Shown piece after piece: positions 9,102 to 17,122 of a stretch of DNA of 64,000 bases. The stretch comes from an uncultured Chloroflexota bacterium. GTDB taxonomy: Bacteria > Chloroflexota > Limnocylindria > Limnocylindrales > CSP1-4. Location of the stretch: positions 1 through 64,000 of the forward strand of contig CAIJPD010000050.1 of NCBI GenBank assembly GCA_903822495.1. Direction: 5' to 3'. Every line of letters starts with the position of its first letter. Positions within the stretch are counted from its first letter, which is position 1. Made by a program: the position numbers and the translations under genes. Below the pieces are notes generated by a model. The model was not told where the DNA came from. It did not search any database and worked only from the letters and a program-made list of their open reading frames with translations.

Positions 9102-10223
9102 ATGGTGTCCCGGCAGGCTGCAGGGGCGGATGCGGTGATCGAGGGATCGGGCGGTGGTCTCCCCCGGCGCGATCGAATGGGAGCGCGCGCTCGACGATGC
9201 GCCGGCTGGCATGCCCGGCGGGCCGGTGTCCTGGCCCTGGTCCTCGTCCTCGTCGCGGCCTGCACCGCCACCACGCCGTCGCCGGCCCCCGCCGACGCCC
9301 AGCGCCCCGGTCCCACGACGCCGGCAACCGCTGATCGCACCCAGGGGGACGACCTCGCGGACGGCGACGCGACGCTCGCATTGGCCGCGGGCGGCCCATG
9401 GGTCATGCCGGCCAGCCAGCTCAACACCGCGAACATCGCGTGGCTGGCCACGGACCCGCCCGATCCACCCCCCACGCCGGTGCCATCGCCCACGCCCACC
9501 CCGGCCCCGACGCCCAAACCCGGCGCGCCGATTCCGCCCGGCGCCTGGCACGTGCCGGTGCTGATGTACCACCTCATCACCGCACCTGTGCCGCCCGACG
9601 CCCTGGCCGGGCTGGTGGTCTCGCCGACCCTGTTCGACGCCCACATGCACGCTCTGAAGGACGCGGGATGGACCACGATCACGGCGGCCCAGCTGTCGGT
9701 CGCCTTGACGGCGGGCAGCAAGCCGGCGCCCAGGACCGTCGTGGTCACCTTCGATGACGGCTATGCGGACGGCTGGCAGAACGCGATGCCCATCCTCCAG
9801 CGGTACGGCTTCGTCGGCACCTTTTACATCATCACGGACCGGATCGACATCGCCCCGTTCCTGTCGTCCGACATGGTCCGGGCGCTCCACGCTGCGGGCA
9901 TGGAGGTCGCCAACCACACTCGCCAGCACGTGGACCTCTCGGCCCAGTCGTACGCGAATGCCTTCTCGCAGGTCAGCGGCGCCAGCGACACGATCGCCCG
10001 CCTGACGGGGGTCAGGCCCACGACGCTGGCATACCCCTACGGCTCCGTGAACAGCACGGCCGTCAAGGCCGCCGCTGACGCCGGGATCACGTTTGCCACC
10101 ACCACGGTCGACGACTGCGTGGAGTACCCGGCCAATCGCCTGGTGGCGCCACGTATCCGCGTGTCGCCCGGGCACTCCGCGGCGGCGCTGGTCTCGATGC
10201 TCAAGGCCTGCGTCAACCCCTGA
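9102..10223 (+). CDS. lipoprotein polysaccharide deacetylase
   Basis: The product (373 residues from this start) carries a lipobox-like signal (LVLVLVAACTA), a Pro/Thr/Ala-rich linker, and then a NodB-type deacetylase domain. TFDDGYADG near residue 216 holds the catalytic and metal-binding aspartates and NHTRQHVD near residue 272 provides the H-x3-H metal ligands. Such enzymes remove N- or O-acetyl groups from cell-wall or exopolysaccharide sugars outside the membrane. AGGAGG at 9085-9090 is 11 nt before the ATG at 9102; a second ATG at 9177 would give a shorter, more typical signal peptide, so the start is uncertain. It follows the LigD-type gene by 60 bp. Confidence 0.85.
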   Translation: MVSRQAAGADAVIEGSGGGLPRRDRMGARARRCAGWHARRAGVLALVLVLVAACTATTPSPAPADAQRPGPTTPATADRTQGDDLADGDATLALAAGGPWVMPASQLNTANIAWLATDPPDPPPTPVPSPTPTPAPTPKPGAPIPPGAWHVPVLMYHLITAPVPPDALAGLVVSPTLFDAHMHALKDAGWTTITAAQLSVALTAGSKPAPRTVVVTFDDGYADGWQNAMPILQRYGFVGTFYIITDRIDIAPFLSSDMVRALHAAGMEVANHTRQHVDLSAQSYANAFSQVSGASDTIARLTGVRPTTLAYPYGSVNSTAVKAAADAGITFATTTVDDCVEYPANRLVAPRIRVSPGHSAAALVSMLKACVNP

Positions 10224-10234
10224 GGGGCGGCCGC

Positions 10235-11002
10235 ATGACCACCAAGCCACGGTCGCCTCGCCTCAAGTGGCGGCTCCCGATCGGCGAGAAGCCGGTCCGC
10301 ATCCGCCTGAAGCCGCCGGTGCTCGGGGATGGGGTGACGGTGTGGGAGGACGAAGGGCGCAACCCCAGCCAGCTCGGCGAAGTCGCCGTCCCGTCGATCC
10401 GGCGACCCGTCAGCGAGCTTGAGCTCAGGCTCAACGGTGCGCCGATCGTGGTTCGGCTGACCTACCGCGGCGACCAGAGCCGACTCGGCTTCGACGCCGA
10501 CGTCTTCGTTGACGCGGTGTCGCTCAGCGGTGCCGGCGCGCTGGATCAGGCCCGGGCCATGCCAGCGCTCCCGCTCGCGCTGGTCGGGGATCCGGCACAA
10601 CCAACGCTTGGCTTTCGGCGACGCCTGCGGATCTTCGTCCGGTCCGAGTACGTCATCATTGTCCTGGCGGCCATCCTGGTCGTGGTCGTCCCCGCCTCCA
10701 TCTCATCGGATCGCGCCAAGCGATCGGCGAGTGCCCCGGCCGTCCTCGAGCAGGTCTGGGTCCAGTCGAACGGGCGCGCCGTGATCGGCCGCTTCTCCTT
10801 CGCGGTAGACGGTGTGACCTATCGCGGTCGGGACGTGGACCAGCCGTACCCAACCAAGGGCGACCGCACGTGGTCGACCAGCGAGACCATCGGCATGCAC
10901 GTCTGCTACGACCCGGCCCGGCCGGGAGAGGAGTTCGCGCTGACGCCGGCCCGCTATCGCTGCGGCGACCCCGACATCATCACGACCGATGGGGGCTGGT
11001 GA
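10235..11002 (+). CDS. one-helix membrane protein of unknown function, copy A of a tandem pair
   Basis: The 255-residue protein has a Lys/Arg-rich N-terminal cytoplasmic half, one membrane segment near residues 138-155 (VIIVLAAILVVVVPASI), and a C-terminal domain ending in YRCGDPDIITTDGGW. The C-terminal part contains VDGVTYRGRDV and MHVCYDPARPGEEF, which resembles the DUF3592 pattern of a short beta-domain (xDGxxYxG followed by xYxPxxP). GAGGGG 8 nt upstream supports the ATG at 10235. The next gene is a clear paralogue 3 nt downstream. Function is unknown; the topology suggests an extracytoplasmic sensing or binding domain. Confidence 0.75.
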   Translation: MTTKPRSPRLKWRLPIGEKPVRIRLKPPVLGDGVTVWEDEGRNPSQLGEVAVPSIRRPVSELELRLNGAPIVVRLTYRGDQSRLGFDADVFVDAVSLSGAGALDQARAMPALPLALVGDPAQPTLGFRRRLRIFVRSEYVIIVLAAILVVVVPASISSDRAKRSASAPAVLEQVWVQSNGRAVIGRFSFAVDGVTYRGRDVDQPYPTKGDRTWSTSETIGMHVCYDPARPGEEFALTPARYRCGDPDIITTDGGW

Positions 11003-11005
11003 GGC

Positions 11006-11767
11006 GTGGCCAATGGCGGGGTCCTGGGGATGTGGGAGCTGCCGAAGGTCGCCAAGACCAGCCGGTACGTCGTGGTCAAGGCACCGGTGATCGGCAGCAC
11101 GCTCCGGGTGTCCCGGCTCGAGGGCAAGCGGACGGACCGTGTTGGCGACCTGGCCGTCCCGACGGTCCAGCATCCCCACCACGAGCTGGCCTTCTCGTTC
11201 GACGCGACCCAGGTCGTGGTGCTCGCGACCTATGCCGGCAAGCTGCGACGACGGGGCTTCGAGGTCGATGTGTTCCGCGATGGCCTGTCGCTCCGAGATG
11301 GCGGCTCACTCGAGGCCGCGCGCCAGGCTCCCAAGGTGCCGCGCTGGGCGGAGGATCCCGACGGCAGGCCGACGCTGACCCTTCGCCGGCGGGCGTGGAC
11401 CTTCCTCGCATCCGAGCGCCCCTACATCCTCATGGGGTTGCTGCTCTGCCTGGTGCCGTTCTGGGCCATCTCGGGCGATCGGGCGCAGCGCTCAGCGAGC
11501 GCCCCCGCCGTCCTGGAGCAGGTTCGGCACCTCTCGAACGGACGAGCGTTCGTCGGCGACTTCTCGTTCAGCGTCGACGGAGTCACATACCGCGGCCAGG
11601 ACGTGCGTGGTCCCAACCTCGGCAAGGGGAGGACGTGGGACGCTACCGAAATCGCCACGATGCACGTCTGCTACGACCCGGCCCGACCCGGGACGGAGTT
11701 CGCCCTGACCCCCGGGCACTACCGCTGCGGCGATCCTGACTTCTGGACTACCGACGGCGGCTGGTGA
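11006..11767 (+). CDS. one-helix membrane protein of unknown function, copy B of a tandem pair
   Basis: This 253-residue protein starts with GTG at 11006, 3 nt after the stop of its paralogue. It has the same architecture: basic N-terminal half, one membrane segment at about residue 138 (ILMGLLLCLVPFWAI), then the conserved segments RSASAPAVLEQV, VDGVTYRGQDV, MHVCYDPARPGTEF and CGDPD-TTDGGW. Identity is concentrated in the C-terminal domain, while the N-terminal halves have diverged strongly. That pattern suggests the C-terminal domain carries the conserved function and the N-terminal half provides specificity. Confidence 0.75.
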   Translation: MANGGVLGMWELPKVAKTSRYVVVKAPVIGSTLRVSRLEGKRTDRVGDLAVPTVQHPHHELAFSFDATQVVVLATYAGKLRRRGFEVDVFRDGLSLRDGGSLEAARQAPKVPRWAEDPDGRPTLTLRRRAWTFLASERPYILMGLLLCLVPFWAISGDRAQRSASAPAVLEQVRHLSNGRAFVGDFSFSVDGVTYRGQDVRGPNLGKGRTWDATEIATMHVCYDPARPGTEFALTPGHYRCGDPDFWTTDGGW

Positions 11768-11806
11768 GGGGCTTGACCCACTGAGCGACCGAACCTGACC
11801 GGCGAC

Positions 11807-12109
11807 TCAGATGTTGGGCTTGAGCGTGTCCAGCCCGATGATCTTGAACACCCACCAGCCGTCCGCGTGCGTCTCGCGGAAGACCCCGCGCTGGACGTGG
11901 CGCTGGCCGTTGATCGTCATCGCGAAGGCGTGGACGCCGTCCGGGATCTCCTCCTGGCTCTTGCCCGCCACCTCCCACTCGAGGTTGATGACCTCGTCGT
12001 CGCTGTCGAGCGTGCTGATCCGGGCCAGCTCGGCCGACGAGATCGAGACCGGCCGGCCGTCGATCTCGAAGGCGGTGATCCGGTTGTGCTGGTAGGTGGT
12101 TCGGGCCAT
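11807..12109 (-). CDS. small conserved-looking soluble protein, unknown function
   Basis: A 100-residue acidic protein without membrane segments or a recognisable domain; it is rich in Glu, Ile and Trp (EVINLEWEVAGKSQEEIPDG, ETHADGWWVFKIIG). AGGA 6 nt upstream supports the ATG. It faces the asparaginase-like gene across about 150 bp and is convergent with the tandem membrane-protein pair. I do not recognise the family. Confidence 0.6.
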   Translation of the reverse strand: MARTTYQHNRITAFEIDGRPVSISSAELARISTLDSDDEVINLEWEVAGKSQEEIPDGVHAFAMTINGQRHVQRGVFRETHADGWWVFKIIGLDTLKPNI

Positions 12110-12258
12110 CGGTGTTCCTGCCGCTGATTGGCGCCTGGGCGCGGGGGTGGACGGGGTCTGAGCCGAATTCTAGCCCGACCGGCGGGACCACCCGCCGGCT
12201 TCGGTCGGCCCCTATGATCGAAGCCCGATCGCCCGAACGCCAGCGCAGGGAGGCCGCC

Positions 12259-13968
12259 ATGCCGGTTCGTCGCACGCCAGCCCAGCCCACGGGGCCCAGG
12301 CCCAGGATCGCGGTCTTCGCCGGCCCCACGGCGACCGTCCTGAACAGCATGCCGCTGGTCACAGGGCTCAAGGCCGCCGAGAAGTACGGGCTGGAGCGCG
12401 TCGTGGGCCGCGACGGCCGCCCCATCCGCTACGAGCCGCTGCGCCCGCAGCGCCTGGCCGCCCCCGTCAAGGTCTACGTGGAGCAGTTCTCCGCGCACCC
12501 CATGGAATCCGACATGGCGGAGCTGTACGCCCCGCCCGACGGCTACCTCTCCCCGGACGGGGGCTTCCACCGGGAGCGCACCTCGCCGGAGGACAAGCCC
12601 GTCTTCGAGATGGAGCTCCGCCCCGAGGACGGCCTCTACCCGCTCCCGTACGTGGCCCGCCAGGCCGACGGCAGCCCGTGGGACGGCGACGCCGCCTGGC
12701 TCGGCGCCCCGGTGGAGCAGACCCGCTTCCCGTTCTACCCCGACGCCAGCCGGCTGTTCGAGGAGATCGACCGGTTCGACATGGACGACGACGGGGCCGT
12801 CGGACAGCTGGCCGGCAAGGCCGACTACGACTTCTACCGGGCCGCCCCATCGGGTGGCTACCGGAAGGGCCTGCCGGCCGAGCTGCGGACCGACGTGGGC
12901 GAGGGGGACATCGAGCCGGAGACGCTGGGCGACGACTTCTGGCCCTACCGGCCGGCGGTTCATCGCCGCGAGCCGGGCCCCGGCCGCCTCGCGATCCTGA
13001 CCAACCAGGTGGCGCGGGCGCTGGCATCCGGCGCCTACGCGGGCGGGATCTGGCTGGAGGGGAGCCCGCACGTCGAGGAGACGTCGTACTGGCTCAACCT
13101 GCTGATCCCCACGGACCGGCCCATCGTGGGGATCGCCGGCCACATCGACGTGAGCGGCCACAAGAACGTCGTCGACGCGGCCGAGTACATCGTGTCGGGG
13201 ATCTGGAAGGACGAGGCCGGCCGCGACAGCGTTGGCGTGGTCACCACCATCGACGAGATGATCATCAGCGCCCGCGAGGTCCAGAAGGGCGACGACCGAC
13301 CCGGCGGCTACATCGTCACGGGCGGGCACGGCGGCGTGGTGGGCACCATGGGCAAGCCCGGCCCGGCCGTCCTGACCTACCGGCCCAATCGCCGCCACAC
13401 GTACACCTCGGCCGTCCGCCTGGACCAGATCCCGACGTCAGTCCGGGGCGCACGGCGCGGCGCGGACGGCAACCCCGAGGAGATGCAGGTCCCGGTCCGG
13501 GACGCGAACGGCGACCTCCTGGGATCCGCCATCCCCAAGGTCACCATCTTCAAGCACGCCCGGTACGACGAGGGCTCCACGGACGCCGCCGCGGAGATCG
13601 AGCTGATGAGCCGGATGGGGCACAACCTGGAGCACGCCCCGCTGGCCGGCTTCGTGGCGGAGGCGTCGGTCCCGTACGCGCACGTGGGCCCGTCGCGGGA
13701 CGCGGCGATTCGGCTCGCGATCTTCTCGGGGATGCCGGTGGTCAAGGTCAGCCGCGGCAACGCCGAGGGCTACGTCTTCGCGCGGATCCCGTTCGGGATT
13801 GCGGGGGCCAACCTCACGGCGACCAAGGCACGGCTGCTGCTGATGGCGTGCCTGCTCCGCTTTGGAGCGCTGCCCGTCGCGAAGGACCCGGCCAACCCCA
13901 CCCCCGCCGAGATGGAGGCCACGGCCCGCGCGGTCAAGGCCTACCAGGAGGTCTTCGACACGCACTGA
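12259..13968 (+). CDS. asparaginase-like protein with N-terminal extension
   Basis: The 569-residue protein starts at an ATG preceded by AGGGAGG (12247-12253, 5 nt spacing); a TATGAT hexamer at 12213-12218 may be its -10 element. The N-terminal half contains IAVFAGPTATVLNS and a long charged region. The C-terminal half resembles the L-asparaginase/glutaminase fold: VGVVTTIDEMIISAREVQKG followed by GGYIVTGGHGGVVGTMG corresponds to the part where asparaginases have their central linker, and SGMPVVKVSRGNAEG matches the C-terminal domain. Classical asparaginases are about 330 residues, so this is a long variant. The usual TGGTIA N-terminal threonine motif is replaced by AGPTATV, so asparagine hydrolysis is not assured. 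Family assignment is by motif memory only. Confidence 0.55.
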   Translation: MPVRRTPAQPTGPRPRIAVFAGPTATVLNSMPLVTGLKAAEKYGLERVVGRDGRPIRYEPLRPQRLAAPVKVYVEQFSAHPMESDMAELYAPPDGYLSPDGGFHRERTSPEDKPVFEMELRPEDGLYPLPYVARQADGSPWDGDAAWLGAPVEQTRFPFYPDASRLFEEIDRFDMDDDGAVGQLAGKADYDFYRAAPSGGYRKGLPAELRTDVGEGDIEPETLGDDFWPYRPAVHRREPGPGRLAILTNQVARALASGAYAGGIWLEGSPHVEETSYWLNLLIPTDRPIVGIAGHIDVSGHKNVVDAAEYIVSGIWKDEAGRDSVGVVTTIDEMIISAREVQKGDDRPGGYIVTGGHGGVVGTMGKPGPAVLTYRPNRRHTYTSAVRLDQIPTSVRGARRGADGNPEEMQVPVRDANGDLLGSAIPKVTIFKHARYDEGSTDAAAEIELMSRMGHNLEHAPLAGFVAEASVPYAHVGPSRDAAIRLAIFSGMPVVKVSRGNAEGYVFARIPFGIAGANLTATKARLLLMACLLRFGALPVAKDPANPTPAEMEATARAVKAYQEVFDTH

Positions 13969-13969
13969 G

Positions 13970-14755
13970 ATGGTGACCGTCGATTCGACCCGGGGATTCG
14001 AACCGGCCGCTGGGCCGCGTGGGCGCCTCGCCCGGTTCCGGGCCGCCTTTGTCGGCGCGCCCGCCTACCCCGGCACGCCGGAGGACGCGCGAACCGTCCG
14101 CGTCATGGGCCTGGACCTGCCCCTGCGCGCCACCACCGCGATCTTCGTCGCGACCTTCGTCGAGCTCTTCGACTACTCCCGGACCGCGATCCCGCGGCCC
14201 ATCCTGGACCTCAACCTGGAAGCCGGTGCCATCCGCTACCAGGCCCTGGAGCGGGTGATCCTGTTCGGGCTGGTGCCCCTCCTGGTGGTCCTGTTTGCGT
14301 TCCGAGACCGGGCGGGCCGGTACGGGCTGCGCGTGGGCGACTGGCGCTGGGGCCTGGGGATGTCCCTGGTGGGGATGGCGCTGATGACGCCGGTGGTGCT
14401 GCTGCTGGCGCAAGATCCGGGCTTCGCCGCGTTCTATGCCCCCAGCACCGCGCGGCCGGCCGACGTCGCGCTGACCGCGGCCATCGACCTGGCTCCCTCC
14501 GAGTTCATCTTCCGCGGATTCCTGATGTTCACGCTCCTGCGCGCGATGGGGCCGCTGGGCATGGTGGTAGCCCAGCTCCCGTTCGTCTTCAGCCACCTCA
14601 ACAAGCCGGAGATCGAGCTGTTGTCCACCCTCTTTGGCGGGCTGGTCTACGGCTGGGTCAACTGGCGGACAGGGTCCATCCTGTGGAGCATCCTGCCCCA
14701 CGTCTACATCGTGACGCTGGCGATCCTTGCCTCCGCCGCGCTGCACCCGGCCTGA
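13970..14755 (+). CDS. CPBP-family membrane protein (CAAX protease-like)
   Basis: The 261-residue protein has several membrane helices and the C-terminal pattern of the CPBP/Abi family: PSEFIFRGFLMFTLLR near residue 175 and FSHLNKPEIELLSTL near residue 207, followed by LVYGWVNWRTGSILWSI. In this family the first motif is normally EExxxR and the second provides a metal-binding histidine. Here the first glutamate of the pair is a serine (SE), so proteolytic activity is doubtful although FRG and the FSH histidine are kept. The ATG at 13970 follows the preceding stop by 1 nt and the stop overlaps the next start as TGATG, so the three genes from 12259 to 14985 look like one transcript. Confidence 0.75.
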   Translation: MVTVDSTRGFEPAAGPRGRLARFRAAFVGAPAYPGTPEDARTVRVMGLDLPLRATTAIFVATFVELFDYSRTAIPRPILDLNLEAGAIRYQALERVILFGLVPLLVVLFAFRDRAGRYGLRVGDWRWGLGMSLVGMALMTPVVLLLAQDPGFAAFYAPSTARPADVALTAAIDLAPSEFIFRGFLMFTLLRAMGPLGMVVAQLPFVFSHLNKPEIELLSTLFGGLVYGWVNWRTGSILWSILPHVYIVTLAILASAALHPA

Positions 14756-14985
14756 TGGACCTCGAATTCGACCTGGCCGGCGCCTGGGTGGAGTCCCAGG
14801 CAGGGCTGCCCGAGGGCTGGGTGCTGGATAGCCTCCAGTGCGCATCCACCGGCCTCGACGAGCAGGAGCGCTCCGACGACTGGGTCGCCGTGGCCATCGG
14901 CCCGGGCGGCGAGGAGCGCCGGGTTCGGGCGGCCGATCCGGTTGCCGCGCTCAACGCGCTGGCCCGGGACCCGTGGCCGGGGTGA
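14755..14985 (+). CDS. small acidic protein, unknown function
   Basis: A 76-residue protein whose ATG overlaps the stop of the CPBP gene (TGATG), implying coupled translation. It is acidic, Trp-containing and lacks membrane segments; the C-terminal half (VAIGPGGEERRVRAADPVAALNAL is its general region) looks like a small alpha/beta fold. No family recognised. Confidence 0.5.
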   Translation: MDLEFDLAGAWVESQAGLPEGWVLDSLQCASTGLDEQERSDDWVAVAIGPGGEERRVRAADPVAALNALARDPWPG

Positions 14986-15006
14986 TGACGCGCAGCGCGC
15001 CCGTGC

Positions 15007-15012
15007 TACCGT
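15007..15012 (+). promoter_or_regulatory. -10 element of a probable leaderless promoter for the DsbA-like gene
   Basis: TACCGT is followed by a 6-nt spacer and the GTG at 15019, with no ribosome binding site between. Confidence 0.45.
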
Positions 15013-15018
15013 CCGATC

Positions 15019-15753
15019 GTGCCTGACCCGCTCGACGCGCCCACTCTGGCCACCCATGCCGCCATGGCCACCGGCGGCGACCAGGCTCCCGCCGCGGCAG
15101 CCATCGTCGTTGATGCCTTCGTCGACTTCCACTGCCCGTTCTCCTACCGGGTGGTTGCGTGGCTGGACGACCTTGGCCCGGAAAGGGTGATCGTGCGGCA
15201 CCACCTGTTCGCCATCGAGCAGGTCAACCGTGATGCCACCGGGACGGATTGGCGACTCTGGGATCAGCCGCTGGACTACCGCCACTGGAAGGACATCCCC
15301 GAGAAGCGGCCGCTGCTGCCGTTCATGGCCATGGCGATCGTGGAGGCGAACGAACCCGCCCAGGTCGCGCGCGACTTCCGCCTCTCGCTGTACATGGCCA
15401 AGTTCGACTTCGGGAAGGACATCTCGGACATCGAGGTGGTCGAAGTGGCGGGCCGGATGAGCGGCGTGGCGGACGGACGGCTGCGGGCCGCCATCGCGGA
15501 TCGGGCCGAGAGCACCGCGGCGCGGGCCAGGATCGAGGCCGACTTCCGCCTCGCCCGCTCGGAATACGAGATCTTCGGCGTGCCCACGCTCCGGCTCAAC
15601 GGCGACCGTCCCATGTACCTGCGCCTCGCCGGCATGGTCCCCGTCGAGGATGGGCCGCGGCTGCTCGAGACCCTGCTGGCCGTGCGGTCCGGGCCGCCGG
15701 AGATCCTGGAGCTCAAGCTCCCGGATCCCGTCGCGTCGGCCTGGCCGGCCTGA
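15019..15753 (+). CDS. DsbA/FrnE-like thioredoxin-fold oxidoreductase with single active-site cysteine
   Basis: The 244-residue protein resembles DsbA-family proteins of the FrnE and 2-hydroxychromene-2-carboxylate isomerase type: a first strand ending in DFHCPFSYR, an alpha-helical insertion, and a cis-proline region FGVPTLRLNG near the C-terminus. The motif is CPFS rather than CxxC, so only one cysteine is present and disulfide oxidation of the classical kind is not expected. A glutathione- or mycothiol-like transfer or isomerase role is possible. There is no signal peptide, so it is cytoplasmic. A second DsbA-type gene with a complete CPWC motif is at 21303. Confidence 0.72.
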   Translation: MPDPLDAPTLATHAAMATGGDQAPAAAAIVVDAFVDFHCPFSYRVVAWLDDLGPERVIVRHHLFAIEQVNRDATGTDWRLWDQPLDYRHWKDIPEKRPLLPFMAMAIVEANEPAQVARDFRLSLYMAKFDFGKDISDIEVVEVAGRMSGVADGRLRAAIADRAESTAARARIEADFRLARSEYEIFGVPTLRLNGDRPMYLRLAGMVPVEDGPRLLETLLAVRSGPPEILELKLPDPVASAWPA

Positions 15754-15930
15754 ACGGCCGCTCGAGCGAACCGGCCCGACAGCGCGACCCGACCCGGCCC
15801 GACAGCACATGACCCGGCCGGGTATCCTTGCACCCTCGTTACGAAACCCGCGTTCCGCGGCCGCCGGCGGCCGGGCGAGCGAGGCGCCGCGCCTGCACCT
15901 CCGCCCCCGGTCGTCGCCCAGACAGGTGAC

Positions 15931-17097
15931 ATGTCGATGAAGATCGGAGTCGTCCGAGAGACCGCCCACGGTGAGCGGCGCGTCGCGCTGGTGCCCGACG
16001 CCCTCGGCAAGCTCATCGCCGCGGGCCTCGAGGTCCTCGTCGAGACCGGCGCCGGGCTCGGCGCCCTCATCCCCGATTCCGCATTTGCCGATGCCGGTGG
16101 TCGGGTCGTGTCGGCGGAAGTGCTCTACGCGGAGTCGGACCTGGTCGTCCGCGTCCAGAAGCCCAGCCCGGAGGAGGCAGCCAGGTTGCGCTCCGGTCAG
16201 GCGGTCATGGGCCTGCTCCAGCCGCTACTGGATCCGGGGCTGATGGCAACCCTCGCGGCCCAGGGCGTGACGGCGATCAGCCTGGACGCCATCCCGCGGA
16301 TGCTCTCGCGCGCGCAGTCGATGGACGCGCTGTCGTCGCAGGCCAATGTCGGCGGCTACAAGGCCGTGCTCCAGGCGGCCAACGCGTTTGGCCGCTACTT
16401 CCCCCTGCTGACCACGGCGGCGGGGACGGCCAAGCCCGCGAACGTGCTGGTCCTGGGCATCGGCGTGGCCGGGCTGCAGGCCATCGGCACGGCGCGGCGC
16501 CTGGGTGCGGTGGTCCGGGCCTACGACGTCCGGCCGGAGACGCGCGAGCAGGCCCAGTCGCTGGGCGCGCAGTTCGTGACACTCAAGACGCAGATCGACG
16601 CCACCGGCTCTGGGGGCTATGCCCGCGAGTTGACCGGTGAGGAGCGCGCCTCGCAGCAGGCGGAGCTGAACGAGGTCATCGGCGCCATGGACATCGTCAT
16701 CACCACGGCCCAGGTCCCCGGCCGCAAGCCGCCCGTCCTGGTCACCAGGGAGGCGGTCGCCAAGATGCGGCCCGGCTCCGTGATCGTGGACATGGCCGCA
16801 TCGGCGCTGGGCGGCAACTGCGAGGCGTCCAGGGCCGGCGAGACCATCGTCACCGACAACCTCGTGACCGTCCTGGCGCCGGAGAACCTGCCGGCCAGCA
16901 TGCCGATCGGGTCATCCGCGTTCTACGCGCGCAACCTGTCGTCCCTCCTCCTCCACCTGGTGAAGGACGGCGCACTGAACCTGGACCCGTCGGACGACAT
17001 CGCCAACCCGGTGGTGATCACGCTCGCCGGCGAGATCCGCTCGGAATCGGTCCGGAAGTTGCTCACACCGCCGGCGGCCGTAGCGGCAGGCGCCTAG
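15931..17097 (+). CDS. pntAA: NAD(P) transhydrogenase subunit alpha (PntAA-type)
   Basis: The 388-residue product begins with MKIGVVRETAHGERRVALVPD, typical of the transhydrogenase alpha and alanine dehydrogenase superfamily. It contains RAQSMDALSSQANVGGYKAVL and VLVLGIGVAGLQAIGTARRLGAVVRAYDVR, the NAD-binding Rossmann segment of domain I. The length and the segment VITTAQVPGRKPPVLVT fit the soluble NAD(H)-binding subunit of the three-subunit proton-translocating transhydrogenase. The membrane subunits PntAB and PntB are absent next to it: the following gene is on the other strand. The start is chosen at MSMKIG; a TATCCT hexamer about 105 nt upstream could be the promoter. Confidence 0.85.
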   Translation: MSMKIGVVRETAHGERRVALVPDALGKLIAAGLEVLVETGAGLGALIPDSAFADAGGRVVSAEVLYAESDLVVRVQKPSPEEAARLRSGQAVMGLLQPLLDPGLMATLAAQGVTAISLDAIPRMLSRAQSMDALSSQANVGGYKAVLQAANAFGRYFPLLTTAAGTAKPANVLVLGIGVAGLQAIGTARRLGAVVRAYDVRPETREQAQSLGAQFVTLKTQIDATGSGGYARELTGEERASQQAELNEVIGAMDIVITTAQVPGRKPPVLVTREAVAKMRPGSVIVDMAASALGGNCEASRAGETIVTDNLVTVLAPENLPASMPIGSSAFYARNLSSLLLHLVKDGALNLDPSDDIANPVVITLAGEIRSESVRKLLTPPAAVAAGA

Positions 17098-17122
17098 CCT
17101 CCATCGGCAGGGCTGCGCCGCC

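Noticed and set aside
15754-15930. GC-rich direct repeats (CCCGACAGC-like) before pntAA as a regulatory array
   Set aside because: Only two or three imperfect copies without symmetry; consistent with compositional bias.
15931-17097. Alanine dehydrogenase as an alternative for the pntAA call
   Set aside because: Length near 390 and the segments RAQSMDALSSQANVGGYKAVL-type and GRKPPVLVT fit transhydrogenase alpha better; the superfamily relation explains the resemblance.
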